A stretch of DNA of 63,305 nt, taken from contig JAHBMJ010002527.1 of assembly GCA_018398765.1 (NCBI GenBank), positions 115,171 through 178,475 on the forward strand, read 5' to 3'. The notes below the pieces were generated by a model. That model saw only the letters and a list, made by a program, of their open reading frames with translations, was not told the DNA's origin and made no database searches. Source of the stretch: Chromera velia (Eukaryota > Sar > Chromeraceae). Below are positions 10,363-21,975 of this stretch, in pieces; the first letter of the stretch is position 1, and each line of letters opens with the position of its first letter. The position numbers and the translations under genes were made by a program.

Positions 10363-11721
10363 GTGTGGAAGTGGAAGAGGGCGCAACAGATGGGAGGGGA
10401 TAGAGCGGGGGACAGACCGTCGGCAGATGTTTTCTCCAATTTCTGGGTGTCAGTGTTTGAAGGAGAGGGACTTCCCGACCTCCCCCTACCCTCCAGCCCT
10501 CCTCCTCCCCCTCGGTCTCCTTTCTTCTCCCTTTCCCTATGTGAGATGCTCATAAAAAAAGTAAACCCAAATAAGGGGGCTGGGCTTGAGGATCTCTCTC
10601 TTAAACATGCTGCTCTGTGTTTCGGGTCGTTGCGTCTCTCCCGTTTTCTTCTCTTTATTTTTTTTAATCTTTTTCATCTCTTCTCTTACTGGCCGTCTAC
10701 ATGGAACTTCATTCGTATTGTTCCAGTCCCCAAAGGCCTCGTGTCTCCGCTAGTGGATGAATGGAGGCCTATTCATATAGCAACCCTTCTGGCTAAGCTC
10801 TTTGCTTTGTTGATGGACTCTCGCCTCCGTCTGAGAGCAAGGATAGACGACAGACAGATGGGATTCAGAAAGGGAGTGGGGACTAGAGAGGCCATTCATG
10901 CTTTGTTTGCCCTTTCTGAAACTTCCAGAAACAAAAAGAGACCTTTATTTGCGTGTTTCGTGAACTTTAGCAAGGCATTTGATAGAGTTGACAGAAAGAA
11001 ATTGATCCAGAGACTTAGAGAGGAGGGGCTTTCAGAAGGAGACATTAATATAATCTATGCAATGTATATCAAGGTTATGGGGAAGATTGACGGGTCGGAA
11101 AGCATATTTGAAGAGGGAACAGGGGTAAAACAAAGTGACCCTCTCTCTCCTTTCCTATTTCTTCTCTTCATCAATAATTTGCATACCTCAGTTAGTCTCT
11201 AGAGTAGAGATCGAGGGGAAGATTCATCCCAGGAAGTGAGGCTGGGAGACCTTCTGATAGAGAGCATCGGTTATGCAGATGATCTCATAATCTTTGGGCA
11301 CTCCCCCCGCGACCTCCAAAAGAGAATGGATCGGTTAGCCATGTATTGTGACACGTGGGGTCTGACAGTGAATTTAAAAAAAATGAAAGTGATGAGACTA
11401 GCAGGCAGGGGGGGGGAGGAAGAAATTGTTTTCAAGGGCCGGACGGTCGAATGGGTAGAAAGTTATAGATACTTGCGTTGTCAGGTCTTTTGTGATGTGA
11501 ACCCTCGTAAGTCTATGACTGCCAGACTTGAAGCTGCAGAGAGGGGAGTGGGAGGGGCTATGGGTTTGTACGTATCAATAGGGACGCTCTCCCTACATAG
11601 TCGTATGTCCCTCTTCAGGGGGACATGGGAACCTGCCGCCACTTATTCCCTTGAAACCCTCCCGATTCAAGAATCTGACATCCAATGCTTAGACTCTCTT
11701 CAGCTTCGTTTTGTGCGTTAG
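10363..11721 (+). pseudogene. Reverse transcriptase domain of LINE ORF2
   Basis: Two frames (10363-11202 and 11236-11721) carry RT blocks in order: VNPNKGAGLEDLS, IRIVPVPKG..EWRPIHIA, RQMGFRKGVGTREAIHA, FVNFSKAFDRVDR, GVKQSDPLSPFLFLLFINNL, IGYADDLIIFG (YADD at 11272-11283) and WGLTVNLKKMKVM. The first catalytic Asp (motif A, usually V-D-F) is Asn here (codon at 10963-10965), and motif B has QSD for QGD. A TAG at 11200-11202 separates the two halves. The YADD motif is intact, but the changes indicate an inactive copy. Confidence 0.8.
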
Positions 11722-12440
11722 TCTCTCCGTCTGCCCTGGAATTCTTTTATCTTTCCCACCCTTGCAGCCGTTGGGCTGAGGCCTATGAGAGAGATTCTCT
11801 GAGAAGTCTTTCCCTTGCGTGATTGGCTTTGCCTCAAGCACTGTGGGCATGCCACAGGAGGGAGGAGCTTAGGACGTGGTCGGGGTCGACAAAGAGGCTT
11901 GTGCAACCCGTCAGTTCTGCCTTTCTTGAAGGTGAACCTGATGAGGTTGATTTCAGAACCTCAGATAGCAGGCTGGGAAGGGGGGCGAGAAGCAGAGAAG
12001 TTAACGAATGGTTGGGAGACTGGACAAACCTGGTCTCCGTGACGGAAAGGAGGGGGGGGAGACAAGGTAGACAAGGAATGCATGGCGTGTCTTTTCCTCC
12101 GTCTGCCTGCCTGACTGATTATCAGAAGGAGAATAGAAGTAGCCAATGCTTTGTAAAACTGGTCCTAGGAAGCCTGGCGGAGGGGAAAGGGAGCTTAAGG
12201 TCTCCTTCAGTTGAACCACTTGCCAAGCAGTTCCTGGCATCCCCCGGGGCAGTTTTCCACCCTGTGTTGTACGCCGTTGTTGGAGGGGGAGCAAACTATG
12301 GGGGGAAGGTTGAATCAATTTGTAAGGCCTGTGAAGAGAAAACTTGTAAAAAACTGATTGATGACCTGATTCACCACCTGACAACTTGTGTTCGAACGGA
12401 AGTGCCGCGGGGGAGACTGAGCGATCTCTGGTATAGGTGA
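11722..12440 (+). pseudogene. LINE ORF2 C-terminal region with Cys/His knuckle
   Basis: The frame 11823-12440 follows the RT thumb. Near its end it reads ICKACEEKTCKKLIDDLIHH and LTTC. A C-x2-C...H-x4-C arrangement close to the ORF2 terminus is typical of APE-type LINEs, where it assists template RNA binding. The preceding residues (ALPQALWACHRREELRTWSG and following) are helical and basic. Frame changes relative to the RT part show decay. Confidence 0.55.
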
Positions 12441-12777
12441 CTGGAGTGTATATCGATAGAAGAAGTGTGTGAGCATGAAGAGAAACAGGAAGCCCGAGGG
12501 GGTAGAGGGTTGGGGCAGGCCGAGGAGCGTGTAAGGCGGTACTTCTTGCTTCTTCTTCAGAGGGACGCCAGAAAGGCCAGTGCCCTCATTACTGCATGCC
12601 TAGAACTGGACTGATCGATCCTGGGGAGCAGCGCTTTGCTAGCTAGTAGTCCTAATTAAGGTTCGGCCACTTTAGGCGAGCATTCGCTAGTGTGCTCCTA
12701 GTTTGCAATATGACATGAATGCTCACAGACTGCCCTTTGCTATTGGGATACGATGGCTGGCGGGTTTAGTCACATTA

Positions 12778-12803
12778 TCAGCATCATCATCATCATCATC
12801 ACG
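12778..12803 (+). repeat. (CAT)n tail marking the LINE 3' end
   Basis: Six to seven CAT/ATC units at the end of the element resemble the short simple-repeat tails left at LINE 3' termini by target-primed reverse transcription. The sequence after it (CGTAGAAGC...) has the composition of the host spacer. Confidence 0.5.
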
Positions 12804-12805
12804 TA

Positions 12806-15143
12806 GAAGCTCCAGAAGACGCAAGGTCTGACTTAGTAGGATACATTCTGTTAGCAAAGCAGAAAGTAGAGCTCATTGAAGCCAGAACAGGCTTGCAAGT
12901 TCTTTGAAATCACAGCTGTCCTACTTGAAGGTTTTTTGGTAGCTTTTTGTATGAAATGTTGTAGTCTCCTCTTTGTTTATCATCTAGCTTATCATGCATT
13001 AGCTTTGTCACTAGTATATAGTAACAGACCAACTACTAAACTCACTATACAAACTAGTACATAAAGTTGACCTAGAACTTGACTAGAAACTTAAGTGGCA
13101 TTGTTTCAGGCTTTGTCAGGAATTTCATTTTGAAAATAACTTTTACAACATTAGTTTACATACATTAGATACATACATATATACATTCTTGATGGACAGA
13201 ATTTGATGTATGTATTTATGTATAAACCACACCTAGTCAGTTTTAAACATCTTTCAACCTTAGTTTCAACCCTAGTTCTAGTTCTAGTTGTTATTGTACG
13301 TTTGTTTCTACTAGTGTCTCTACTAGTGTCTTCACCATTCCATCATCGACTTTGTTGAACCTAGTGTTGAACACGGACCAACCGATCTTTTTTCCCTTGT
13401 TCAACTACACTGTCACCAGACTTTTCTCTCTTCTCTTTGCTGTGTCTGTTAAAAAAACTAACCATGTCTTCTTGTTTTCCATTCACATTGACTTGTATCC
13501 GCCCTTTCTTTCTCATAAATTCTGCAGCCACTTCAGTATCATCCCCACGCGGTATCGACTCGTGCTTTTGGTTGAACACATTTTCACGGCTGGCCGCTGT
13601 ATCTGCATCATCACCTTGCTCATCCTCCTTCTCCCCCTCGTCTTCAACATCTTCATACAGTTCTTCAGATGTAAAGCTGTTGACCTGAAAAACATCTTCC
13701 AACCATTCTACTTCGTCAAGAAGACGAAGTGCTCTCTCCTCTACCCTCCTCCTCCTGCCCGGGCTGCTAGAAGGAAAGTTATTAAAGATTCTTCTGAATC
13801 ACATACGTCTGTGGTGGTTCTCTCAGACACATCTGACATCCTTTTTGCTTCCCTCCTCTGAGGGATGCCGGATGATGAACTAGGTGATGGACCAACTGAG
13901 TGTGAGAGACGAAGGAGACAGAGGGAGTGACCTGGTCCATCGTTTCACCATTCATGCTAATTGAAAAATAAATGAAGTCTGCGTATATGGCACTGCACGC
14001 AGCGACCATCACAAAAGGGGATTATAGGGACGAAGGCAAGCGGGCGGGCGAAGGGAAAAGGGGGCTCTCTTTTGTCCTATGCAAAGAGTGATAAGAAGGA
14101 TAGATGCATGGATGCAGACAGAATTAAGAGCAGACAGAGAAGAAGTTCTTTGACTGGCTCTTTGATGATATCTAGGACGATATACATTTCGAAGCTCTAG
14201 TCAAAGCTAGTTTTGGTCATTCTTTTTAAGCGTTCACCAAGCTAAAAGTAAAACTGGGATCCTAGATATGATTCAAACTCTAGTTGAAGCTAGTCATTTA
14301 ACCTTTATTTTTTTTTATATATATAATAAAATTTTAAATTTAAAAAAAAAAAAGAATAGACGTTTTCAGATTTTTTTTTTTTTACCACTGTGCGTCGCCT
14401 AGTAGTGGTATAGGGGAATGGAATTTCTCGGCCACTGGCCGGGGGGTGTACCCAGATAGGTAAGACAGGTGCGTGAATCAGCTAGTAGCATGATGGATTG
14501 GTCACAAATACAGCTTTGTGTACAGAAGTTTTTTCTTGAAAGTTCCATCAAAATCAAAGTACTTCGTGTATCAACTTGCCATCAAGACAAGCCTCCAACA
14601 AAGAAACTTAAAGCTTTCAAGTACTAACGATTATTAGCGTCGATTAAAACTTGAATCAAACTGATGAAGTCCTATATCTGATAGTATATCATGAGAGTCT
14701 GAGAGTGTTTCGTTTTTTATTCTTATGTAGTTGACTGTAGCGTTAATTTAAGATATTCATTAATAGAATCATTATGCTTAGCTAGCACTATCTCTCATTA
14801 TAGAATCAAGCTTTACCTTATAATGATTTCTTTCACTTTTTAAAACTTCTAAAAATCGAGTATATACACAAACTTTAAAAATTAAAATGAATTTCAAAAG
14901 TTTTTTTTTCACAATCAATGGTCTGAAATCAGTAGAAATCAGACTTCAAATTTCATTTCACTTTAAAACTTTACAGATTAGACCTAGATATCGGTAGACA
15001 TCGGTTATCATCAGTATGTTGATGTGCTTAACATAGTAGTGTTTCAACATACAGTCCTGAATAGTCCTGAACGATTTTATCCTTTTGTCTAGATGCAATC
15101 CTGGAGATGTCAGGCTTCGATCATCAGCACCAATTTCATCCTT
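12806..15143. other. AT-rich spacer
   Basis: About 2.3 kb with many CTAG-containing words, homopolymer A/T runs (around 14310-14385 and 14900) and no convincing gene apart from the acidic fragment on the minus strand at 13361-13798. No tRNA or repeat family was identified with confidence. Confidence 0.5.
13361..13798 (-). pseudogene. Acidic protein fragment, unrecognised
   Basis: Reading the minus strand from 13798, an open frame starts right after a TGA and contains RRRRVEERALRLLDEVEWLE, then DVFQVNSFTSEELYEDVEDE and a Glu/Asp/Lys-rich tail ending at 13361. The amphipathic pattern and lack of repeats make it look like a former coding exon, but there is no start codon, no clear splice site and no known domain. 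It may be a gene relic or a piece of another mobile element. Confidence 0.3.
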
Positions 15144-15394
15144 CTAGCGAGGCACAGCGAGACACGCATTATGTGACGCATACGATTCTCTCACTTCTTT
15201 GAATGAACACCGCGGCACCTGTAGGTAGCAAGGATGTGGCGGGACAGCAGGCAAGCAAGGATGAGGAGAATCAGACAGACAGAGAAATAAATAAAGAAAT
15301 AAAGAAATAAATAAATGAAAGAAAGAAAAGAAAGAAAGAAAGAAAGAAAGAAAGAAAAAGAAAGAAAGAAAGAAAGAAAGAAAAAGAAAGAAAG

Positions 15395-15454
<60 letters not shown>

Positions 15455-17020
15455 GTCGAAAGAAAGAAGGAAAGCAAAGAGCGGGGAGAGAAGAACAGAG
15501 ACGACACCAGAGACCAGATGAAGGAAAGGTCCGCGTCGGCATACGACAAAACAAATTAGGCAGACAGGGAGAGAGACGGACTAGAACAAAACAACAAAAT
15601 CCAAAGTCGAGTGTCAGACAAAAGCCAAAGACCATTTCCCTCGATTTACAAAAGAAACTTTAAAACAAAACAAAGCAAGAAAGGCCAAAACAAACAAGTC
15701 GGATTTTCTCCGCTTCTCTCCCGTGCTGCCTCCCTCCCTTCTCGGCTCACTTTCCAGCTTCTTCGATTCAAATTTCAAGCCTCCTTCACTCCCTCACTGC
15801 AGCTGTACATGATCCTTCTAACCTTTCTGTTCTCGTGTTCCCATCCGAGCGTCGCTCACGCGGTACAACAGTGGGGGTCCGATCTTGAAGGCCAAATTCT
15901 GCGGGAAGGAATCATTCCTCCTGGCGTTTGTCAACGTACCAAGGAAATCTACCTGGCGCTTTCATCCCTTGATGTTGCTTACTCTTCCTGCCTCCCTCTT
16001 CATTGCTGTCTGAAAGAGCAATGCGACCCTCTGTGCAAGGTCGCCTGTTTGATCTTTCCAAACCCTCCTTAATGAAAGCTGCCGTCTTTGCTTTGCTTCC
16101 GGCTGCCTCTTTCTTTCGCCCTCGCCCCTTCTCCCCCTCTTTCTCTGCTCATGTATGTGTCTGTGTGATGAATGAATTTCTCCTGTGCGTCTCTCTGCCC
16201 GATCCAGACTTTCAATAAGTAAGTGAGTGAGTGGGTGAGTGAATTCGTGTGCTATCGATACAGATGGCGATGCAAATTTGATGCGTCACGCATTTTTTTT
16301 GCATTTGACAGGATGGGGAATCGAACTTTTCAAGTCAATCGAAGGTGGTTCACACCCCCCCCATCGAAACAGGAAGAACGAAACGGCATTTCTCTCTTAA
16401 TGGCGGACTTTTTCTTGCGGGATGGATCCTCCTTTCTTCACTACCAAGCAATGAACGAAAGCGACGAAGGACGTGCGAAAGAATCCAATCCCGGTGTTCT
16501 TTCTAACCTTCGAAGGAAAGCAGCAACTTTTTGTCCCTTGGCGTGCTTACTCAAATCTCCCACACCCATGCATGCACTTCTGCCGTTTTCACCCCCTTCG
16601 GGAGGTATCTTTGTCCTTCTCACAGCACCCTCGACCCCTGACGACTAAGCGTGCGTCCGGGAAAAAGGAACAGATGGAAGAAAGGGAAACAATCGACAGA
16701 GTGAAAGAAAGGAAAGAAAAGAAACAAACGGACAAGAGGAAGAGGAAAGTTGGTTCTCCCTTTTCCTTGATGCCTCTTGTCTCTCTGCCTGTCTGAGAAT
16801 AAATGGATTTTTCAGAAGAACTCTTGTTCGACAGCCCCCCCATCTCTCGACTCACCGCTTCGACCTTCTTCGTTCCTGCTTGCCACACAGACGAACTCAA
16901 TCAAACACTGACGAGGAGACAGACAGACAGACTGCCACTACAGTCAGACGGACAGCCTTGTTCCTCCACAAAATGGAAGAAGAAATAAACAGACTCTTTT
17001 GTGCCAATTCTTTCGTCTCT
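15144..17020. other. Spacer downstream of the LCAT-family gene, with (GAAA)n/(GA)n microsatellite
   Basis: The block at about 15315-15450 is a (GAAA)n tract grading into (GA)n. The rest is pyrimidine/purine-skewed sequence without a convincing coding pattern. Frames of 140-160 codons exist (15611-16072, 16223-16648), but they are Ser/Leu/Phe-rich and lack domains. The part next to 17020 is expected to hold the 3' UTR of the minus-strand gene. Confidence 0.4.
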
Positions 17021-17747
17021 CTACATTTCCATCACAACTCCTCGAAGCCCCGTCTCACTTTCCCTCTCTTCCTCCTTCCCTGAAACCGACGAGATGCCTT
17101 GCGAGACACCCATCTCACCCGCCTCTGTCGCGGTAGGACGAGAAGACCGCACAGAAGAAGAAGAATCACTCAAAGACGGATGATGACCATCAGACAGACA
17201 AGAGCAACCGAATATGCCTCCCCTCCCTCCCCCAATCTGACCCAGCGAAGGAGACGAAGACGATGAGTGTGCACTCCCCCCGTTCAACACCGAATCCCAC
17301 GCTTCTTCTGTTGCCTTTTCCAACGACTCCAAAAACTCCCACCCGGAGGATCGCAATTCCTCCGCTCTTTCATTTACTGCTTGTGCAAACTCCCTTACCT
17401 CCCCTCCCCTCCCTTCCCCTTCGGACCTCACGCTCCCCACTCCATCTGAACGGTCAACGACGGTAGAAGCTTCTTCACGCGGCTTCTTGAGAGAGAACGA
17501 GGGAGGTACACAAACACAACTCAATCTCTCCCTCGCCTCCTCCTTCAATGCATCCTTCAATGCCACCTCTACCTTCTCCGGAGGCACCCCAGTTATCAGA
17601 GGCACGGCGCTGGCTAGGAATGCAGGGTCGTCTAGAATGTATTGGTGGTCTAGGTTCGGGTACTTGCCGGAGAATACTGTGGAGTTCCACTGTTTGCAGA
17701 CCTCCAGAGATTTCAAAGGCACGGTGTTGTCTCCAAAATCTAGAATT

Positions 17748-17828
<81 letters not shown>

Positions 17829-20800
17829 AATGCACAAGTTTTTAAACAGCAGAAAAACGTCTTTATATGGTACACTTGCTGAGCGACACTGACACGAAAC
17901 ACATGCACCTGCAGGCTCTCATGTCACGACCCACGCCAAAGTGTAAAAGAAAAAAAGCTTTGGTGGGGAAAACTCTCACTAAGATCAACAAAGCCTCGAC
18001 TGCCTGTCTTCCTTCCTTCCTGGCTGACTTCTGAGGTTCATCCTCCAAATTTCCGTCCGGGTAGAGTAGAATGAGGTCTGTGGTCTTCTCTTCGAAAGAA
18101 GAGTACAGGCACTTGACAGGAACCTGAGAATGAGGGAAAGAGGATGGGGATCATTCATGAATGCATGTCGAGGGGGAAATGCCATCATGCATACGAAGAC
18201 GCACAGGAAGAAAGTACACCCCATTCGAGAAGTTCCTGTACTTTGCAGGAATGTGAGGAGGAGACTGTGACGTCAAGGAAAGGAAAAAAAAGACACCGTA
18301 CACGGACACTTATAATCCACCCCCACACCACCCAGCATCCAGTACAGACCCAACCGAGTGTCTCCCTGCCCCCCCTTCACAGACTCAACCCAAAACTCCG
18401 AAAAAAGAAGTCCACACTCTCCAAGCAACTGACGCACGCACAACTGACCCCCGGGTCCCTCAACGATCTCTCTGCTCTCTTCTCTGCAGCCATGGTTTTG
18501 ATGTCAATGGTGTGTGCCGTCTCCTGTCTCTTCCTTCCAATCAACGCGGAGGTCCAATTCGAAAGGGAATAGACTTGAACGGGTGAGTCCTTACTCGGGT
18601 GGGAGGGGGGGGGGCTTTTCCCAAACAACATTTCAGTAAGTACCCCCTCCCTCTCCTTCTTCTCTCTGCCCTCCTTGACTGACTCTCCTCCCTTGTTCGT
18701 GCCCTCTTCCTTCGCAGAAGAAGAAGACAGAGGAGAATCGCTTTGCAAAAGGGAAACAGCAGCAGCAGCAGCGGGAGAAGACGAGGGGGCGGAACTTGAA
18801 GCTTCACCCCCCACGTCTCCTTCCTTCCCCGACTTCCCCCCTGTGTTCTCTTTGGGTGAAAGTCTGCCGAGAAGGGAAGAGAAGAAATCAGACACAGAGG
18901 TCCACACCGAAGACGCAGAAGGAGACTCAGAAGAAGAAGTCGCGGCCTCTGTGTCCTTGTCGCTCCTCTCTCCTCCATCTCTACTTACAACATCTGTCAC
19001 CTCTCTCTCAAAGTCCACCTCCCCTAACTGCCCCCCAATCCTCGAAGACGGTCCAAGCAAACCCGCAGGAGGAGATTTGCCAATGTAAAGGAAAGGCTCC
19101 TTCTCATCCCACAGCTGCATGCACACCAACAGACATGAATGCTTACTGCAAGCCCCCCAATGCATGCGGAATGCAACAACCAAAAGACAAGATCGAAGAA
19201 CTAAAGCACCTGAACAATTATTCAATCCACCACGTTGCCCTCTCTTCTTTCCACTCCTCTCCTTTCCCCTCCTTTCAGCTCCATCATGGATACAACCGTC
19301 GAACAAACAGACGAAATGAGGCACTTTCCCGAAGCACGTCACCCAAACGGACTGCCTGACTTCGATTCCACACCACACACTTTCCCCTCCTCAAACGGCC
19401 CCTGGGGACACGTGCTTACCCCCAAAACCTACTTGTCGTCTCGGGAGGAGGTCATAGATCGATCCAAAACTCCTGTAGGCGTCTCTGATGATGATGGGGT
19501 CCACAAGATCGAAGTGTTTCCTCCAGATCTCAACCTCAAACAAGTCTCTGTACCTGCAGGATAGGTGCACAATTGAGGAAAGAACACAGGTAGGGAGGCA
19601 TACACAGAAAGAAGCGTAGGTATACGAAGACCAATAGACTATGCAGAATGTCAAATAAGAAATTAGCAAACAGGTGTGACCACAGAGAGGCACTGTACAG
19701 ACATATGGATTGCTGGACACCCACCATGCAGGATGCAGGGGAGGGAAGCACACCCTACTTTGTGTTGATGAGGGCTCCTTGCAAGATTCTGTGTATGAGG
19801 GCCCAGGGGACAGCGCGCTGTCAGTCGGGAATTTCGTCTCACGGGAGCGATGCGACAATCTCTGCCATGCCTGCCTGCCTGTATGTCTGGCATAACTCAT
19901 ACAGGCATCGCAAGAAAGGGGAGAAACAGTAAAAGCAAACAAAAAAAAGATGAAAGAAGCAGGGAAGTATGAAAAGACAAACAAGAAAACGGACCCCGAG
20001 ATGAGTCCCTTCACTGCCTTGAAGCTCCCCCCCCAAGGTGTCGCTATGGTGACCATACTCTCGATGTGCTTCTGCTTCCAAACTTCGTCCACGATCTCAC
20101 GAAGGAAGTAACTCATGTGGACTCCTCCTGCAATGCACTCGATCACATTCACTTCATACTGGAACCGCCAGGGGGGGGCGATTCCTTTTTTCTGCTTCTT
20201 AGCGTCCGACTCTCACATACTGACGCCAACCTTCAGGGAAAAGCTAATCATGTGCATATCTCTTGAAAACAGCAGAAAGTGAAAGGGGTCCGGCAAAGCG
20301 GAATAAATGGCGCCCATGCGTTTCCATAGGAGCGAAAGGCAGCAAAGATGCGACCCAAGTGGATCCCGTACAAGTGCAGGGGAGAAGCAAACACGAGTGG
20401 TGCACTCTGAGAACAAGAAAACAGAGAGGGGGGGGGACGACGAAAGGGGGGGGTGCTTGCCCGTGCAGAATCACTGGGAAAGAACTTCATAGAAATACAA
20501 CCGAACAGCACAATAAAACCTCCAACTCAGCTCCTCTCCCCCCCCCTCAGTGAAAGGAAACTCACCCAAAGAGTGGGCAACGATGGTCACTTTCTGCTGG
20601 TTCGCTTTCACCGTGTCTTCAATCAAAGCCTTGAACAAGGACCACTCGATCTGATTCCCCGGCAACCTCCAGTCATAAGGAGCGCCCATTAGGTTCTCTC
20701 CCTCCACGTACCCTAGGCCTTTCAGGGTCTTGACCAGTCTACTCATGTAAGACGTCCCATACACCCCGTACCCCATCACATAGTCAAGCCACTCGAGGCC

Positions 20801-21304
20801 CTTCGTCTGTCGGAACGCCTCAGGACCTATCGTCACCCCTGGCGGGACTGAGTACACCCCTGTATGCTCATCAAACTTCAGACTCATGGTCTGCGCCCAG
20901 CACTTCACCGAGTACTTCATCAGACTTGACAGGGCCACCCAGAGTCTGTAAGGACTCTCGACGGTCTTCCCTGTGTATCCGCACTCCTCCAGGGTGGCAT
21001 TCTGGAGAGAAGCAAGCAACCCGCTCCCTGCAAGATACAGAAGACGCACATGCAGAGACTGACATCCTGTCGGGAGGGAAGCAAGCCAGACGTCTGCAAA
21101 GCCGGAGGAAAGATTGAACGGGGGGAGCAGGTAAACATACGGACAGGCACCAGAGGCGCACCTACCGGCAATTCCCGGGACCAGTACGAGAGGCTGTAGA
21201 GGGGGCGGGTCATCATCCGAAGCGGCAAAATTTTGTGGGTATGCGCTGCCGCTGTCAGACAGGGCTAGAAGGACAAACAGAAAGCCTAAGCACGCTTTCA
21301 GCAT
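17021..21304 (-). CDS. LCAT / group XV phospholipase-family acyltransferase (secreted or vacuolar)
   Basis: Members move or release acyl chains of phospholipids by an alpha/beta-hydrolase Ser-Asp-His triad. Seven exons are read: 21304-21166, 21027-20566, 20127-19995, 19553-19420, 19114-18449, 18123-18029 and 17747-17021. ATG 21304 begins a signal peptide (MLKACLGFLFVLLALSDSGS). LVPGIAGSGL is the oxyanion/lid start, WRL near GAPYDWRLPGNQ is typical, and AHSLGGVHMSYFL (split by an intron) carries the nucleophile Ser. FGDNTVPLKSLEVCKQW holds the Asp and NLDHQYIL the His. Exon 5 inserts about 150 low-complexity residues before SNWTSALIGRK, and the C-terminus adds some 180 disordered residues ending at 17021; both are unusual. 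The exon 4/5 junction is off by one base at a G5 donor run, so that boundary is uncertain. Family assignment is firm; substrate is not. Confidence 0.85.
17749..17828. repeat. (CA)n(GA)n microsatellite forming the LCAT intron 6 acceptor tract
   Basis: On the plus strand (CA)n from 17751 is followed by (GA)n. Read in the gene's direction this is (TC)n(TG)n directly joined to the CAG acceptor in front of exon 7 (17747), so the microsatellite takes the place of the polypyrimidine tract. Confidence 0.7.
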
Positions 21305-21975
21305 CTCTTTTGAGAAATTCCTCTCCTGATTCCCCAATATTGTCTGTCCCTCCACTCAGAGCCCAATCGGACCAAAACGAGAGCCGGCGAACGTGAGCAA
21401 CACAAGCCCCAACTAAGGGGACTTCAGACAAATCAGCCAAGAAACGGAAGGAGGCACACGCTTAGGGAGTAGCCCTGTGGGTGCTTTTGGGGCATTTAGG
21501 GTGGGGGTGCAGTTTCATGGTGCAATGACGGTGGTTTCTGCTCACTCCATCTCACTTCTTCAGCTCAGCTAGTCGAGTCATGATGGCCGCGGGCCGTCGG
21601 ACCCGCGCGGTGATCGATTCGACGCGCGCGGGGTCGCGCCTGCATGTTTTCAGGTTTCTGCTAAGAATCTGCTTTTTGTTCAAGGGTCTGCTGTTGTCTG
21701 ACAATGTACGTCTCGCACAGAGTCAAGTATAATGTCCAGTGTTGCGCATTAGGTTTGAGAGGCAGCAATGCGACTGGCACTTGCTCCATGTACAGTGCAC
21801 AGTGTACAATTGTCTGTGCTCTGATTTGCCCACTCGAGATAAATCACTCCCAGTCTGGTTGCCTCTCCGTGGTCCTTCTCAGTCTGGTTCGGTTTTCCTT
21901 AATTTTGGGACGAAAAAATTGTCGTTCCATTGCGTTTCTTCTTTTTGTTGAACCAAAGTTTCAGTCTACTTCATC
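21305..21975. promoter_or_regulatory. Divergent promoter between LCAT-family and E2-like/UBL genes
   Basis: The 671-bp spacer separates two start codons on opposite strands. Near its midpoint (21585-21646) lies a CGCG-dense island (GCCGCGGGCCGTCGGACCCG and following) that ends in TGCATG at 21641-21646. No TATA box is evident. The same layout recurs at three other divergent gene pairs in this window, which suggests a shared bidirectional core promoter; this is inference. Confidence 0.55.

Larger units (their letters stand above)
4020..12805 (+). mobile_element. Non-LTR (LINE) retrotransposon with APE endonuclease and reverse transcriptase
   Basis: One strand carries, in order, several ORF1-like pieces (4020-8517), an exonuclease-endonuclease-phosphatase domain (about 8780-9740), a reverse transcriptase (about 10550-11400), a C-terminal Cys/His knuckle (about 12325-12390) and a (CAT)n tail (about 12778-12800). 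This is the architecture of APE-type LINEs such as the Jockey/CR1/I groups; no RNase H was seen. In-frame stops in the endonuclease (near 9100 and 9226) and changed RT catalytic residues make this copy non-autonomous. The 5' boundary is uncertain because LINEs are often truncated; 4020 is only the first long frame on that side. At almost 9 kb it is long for a LINE, so a composite of two insertions is possible. Confidence 0.75.

Noticed and set aside
15611-16648. Plus-strand frames of 140-150 codons downstream of the LCAT gene
   Set aside because: Composition is Ser/Leu/Phe-rich and follows pyrimidine skew. There are no domains or convincing splice signals, and both strands have similar frames.
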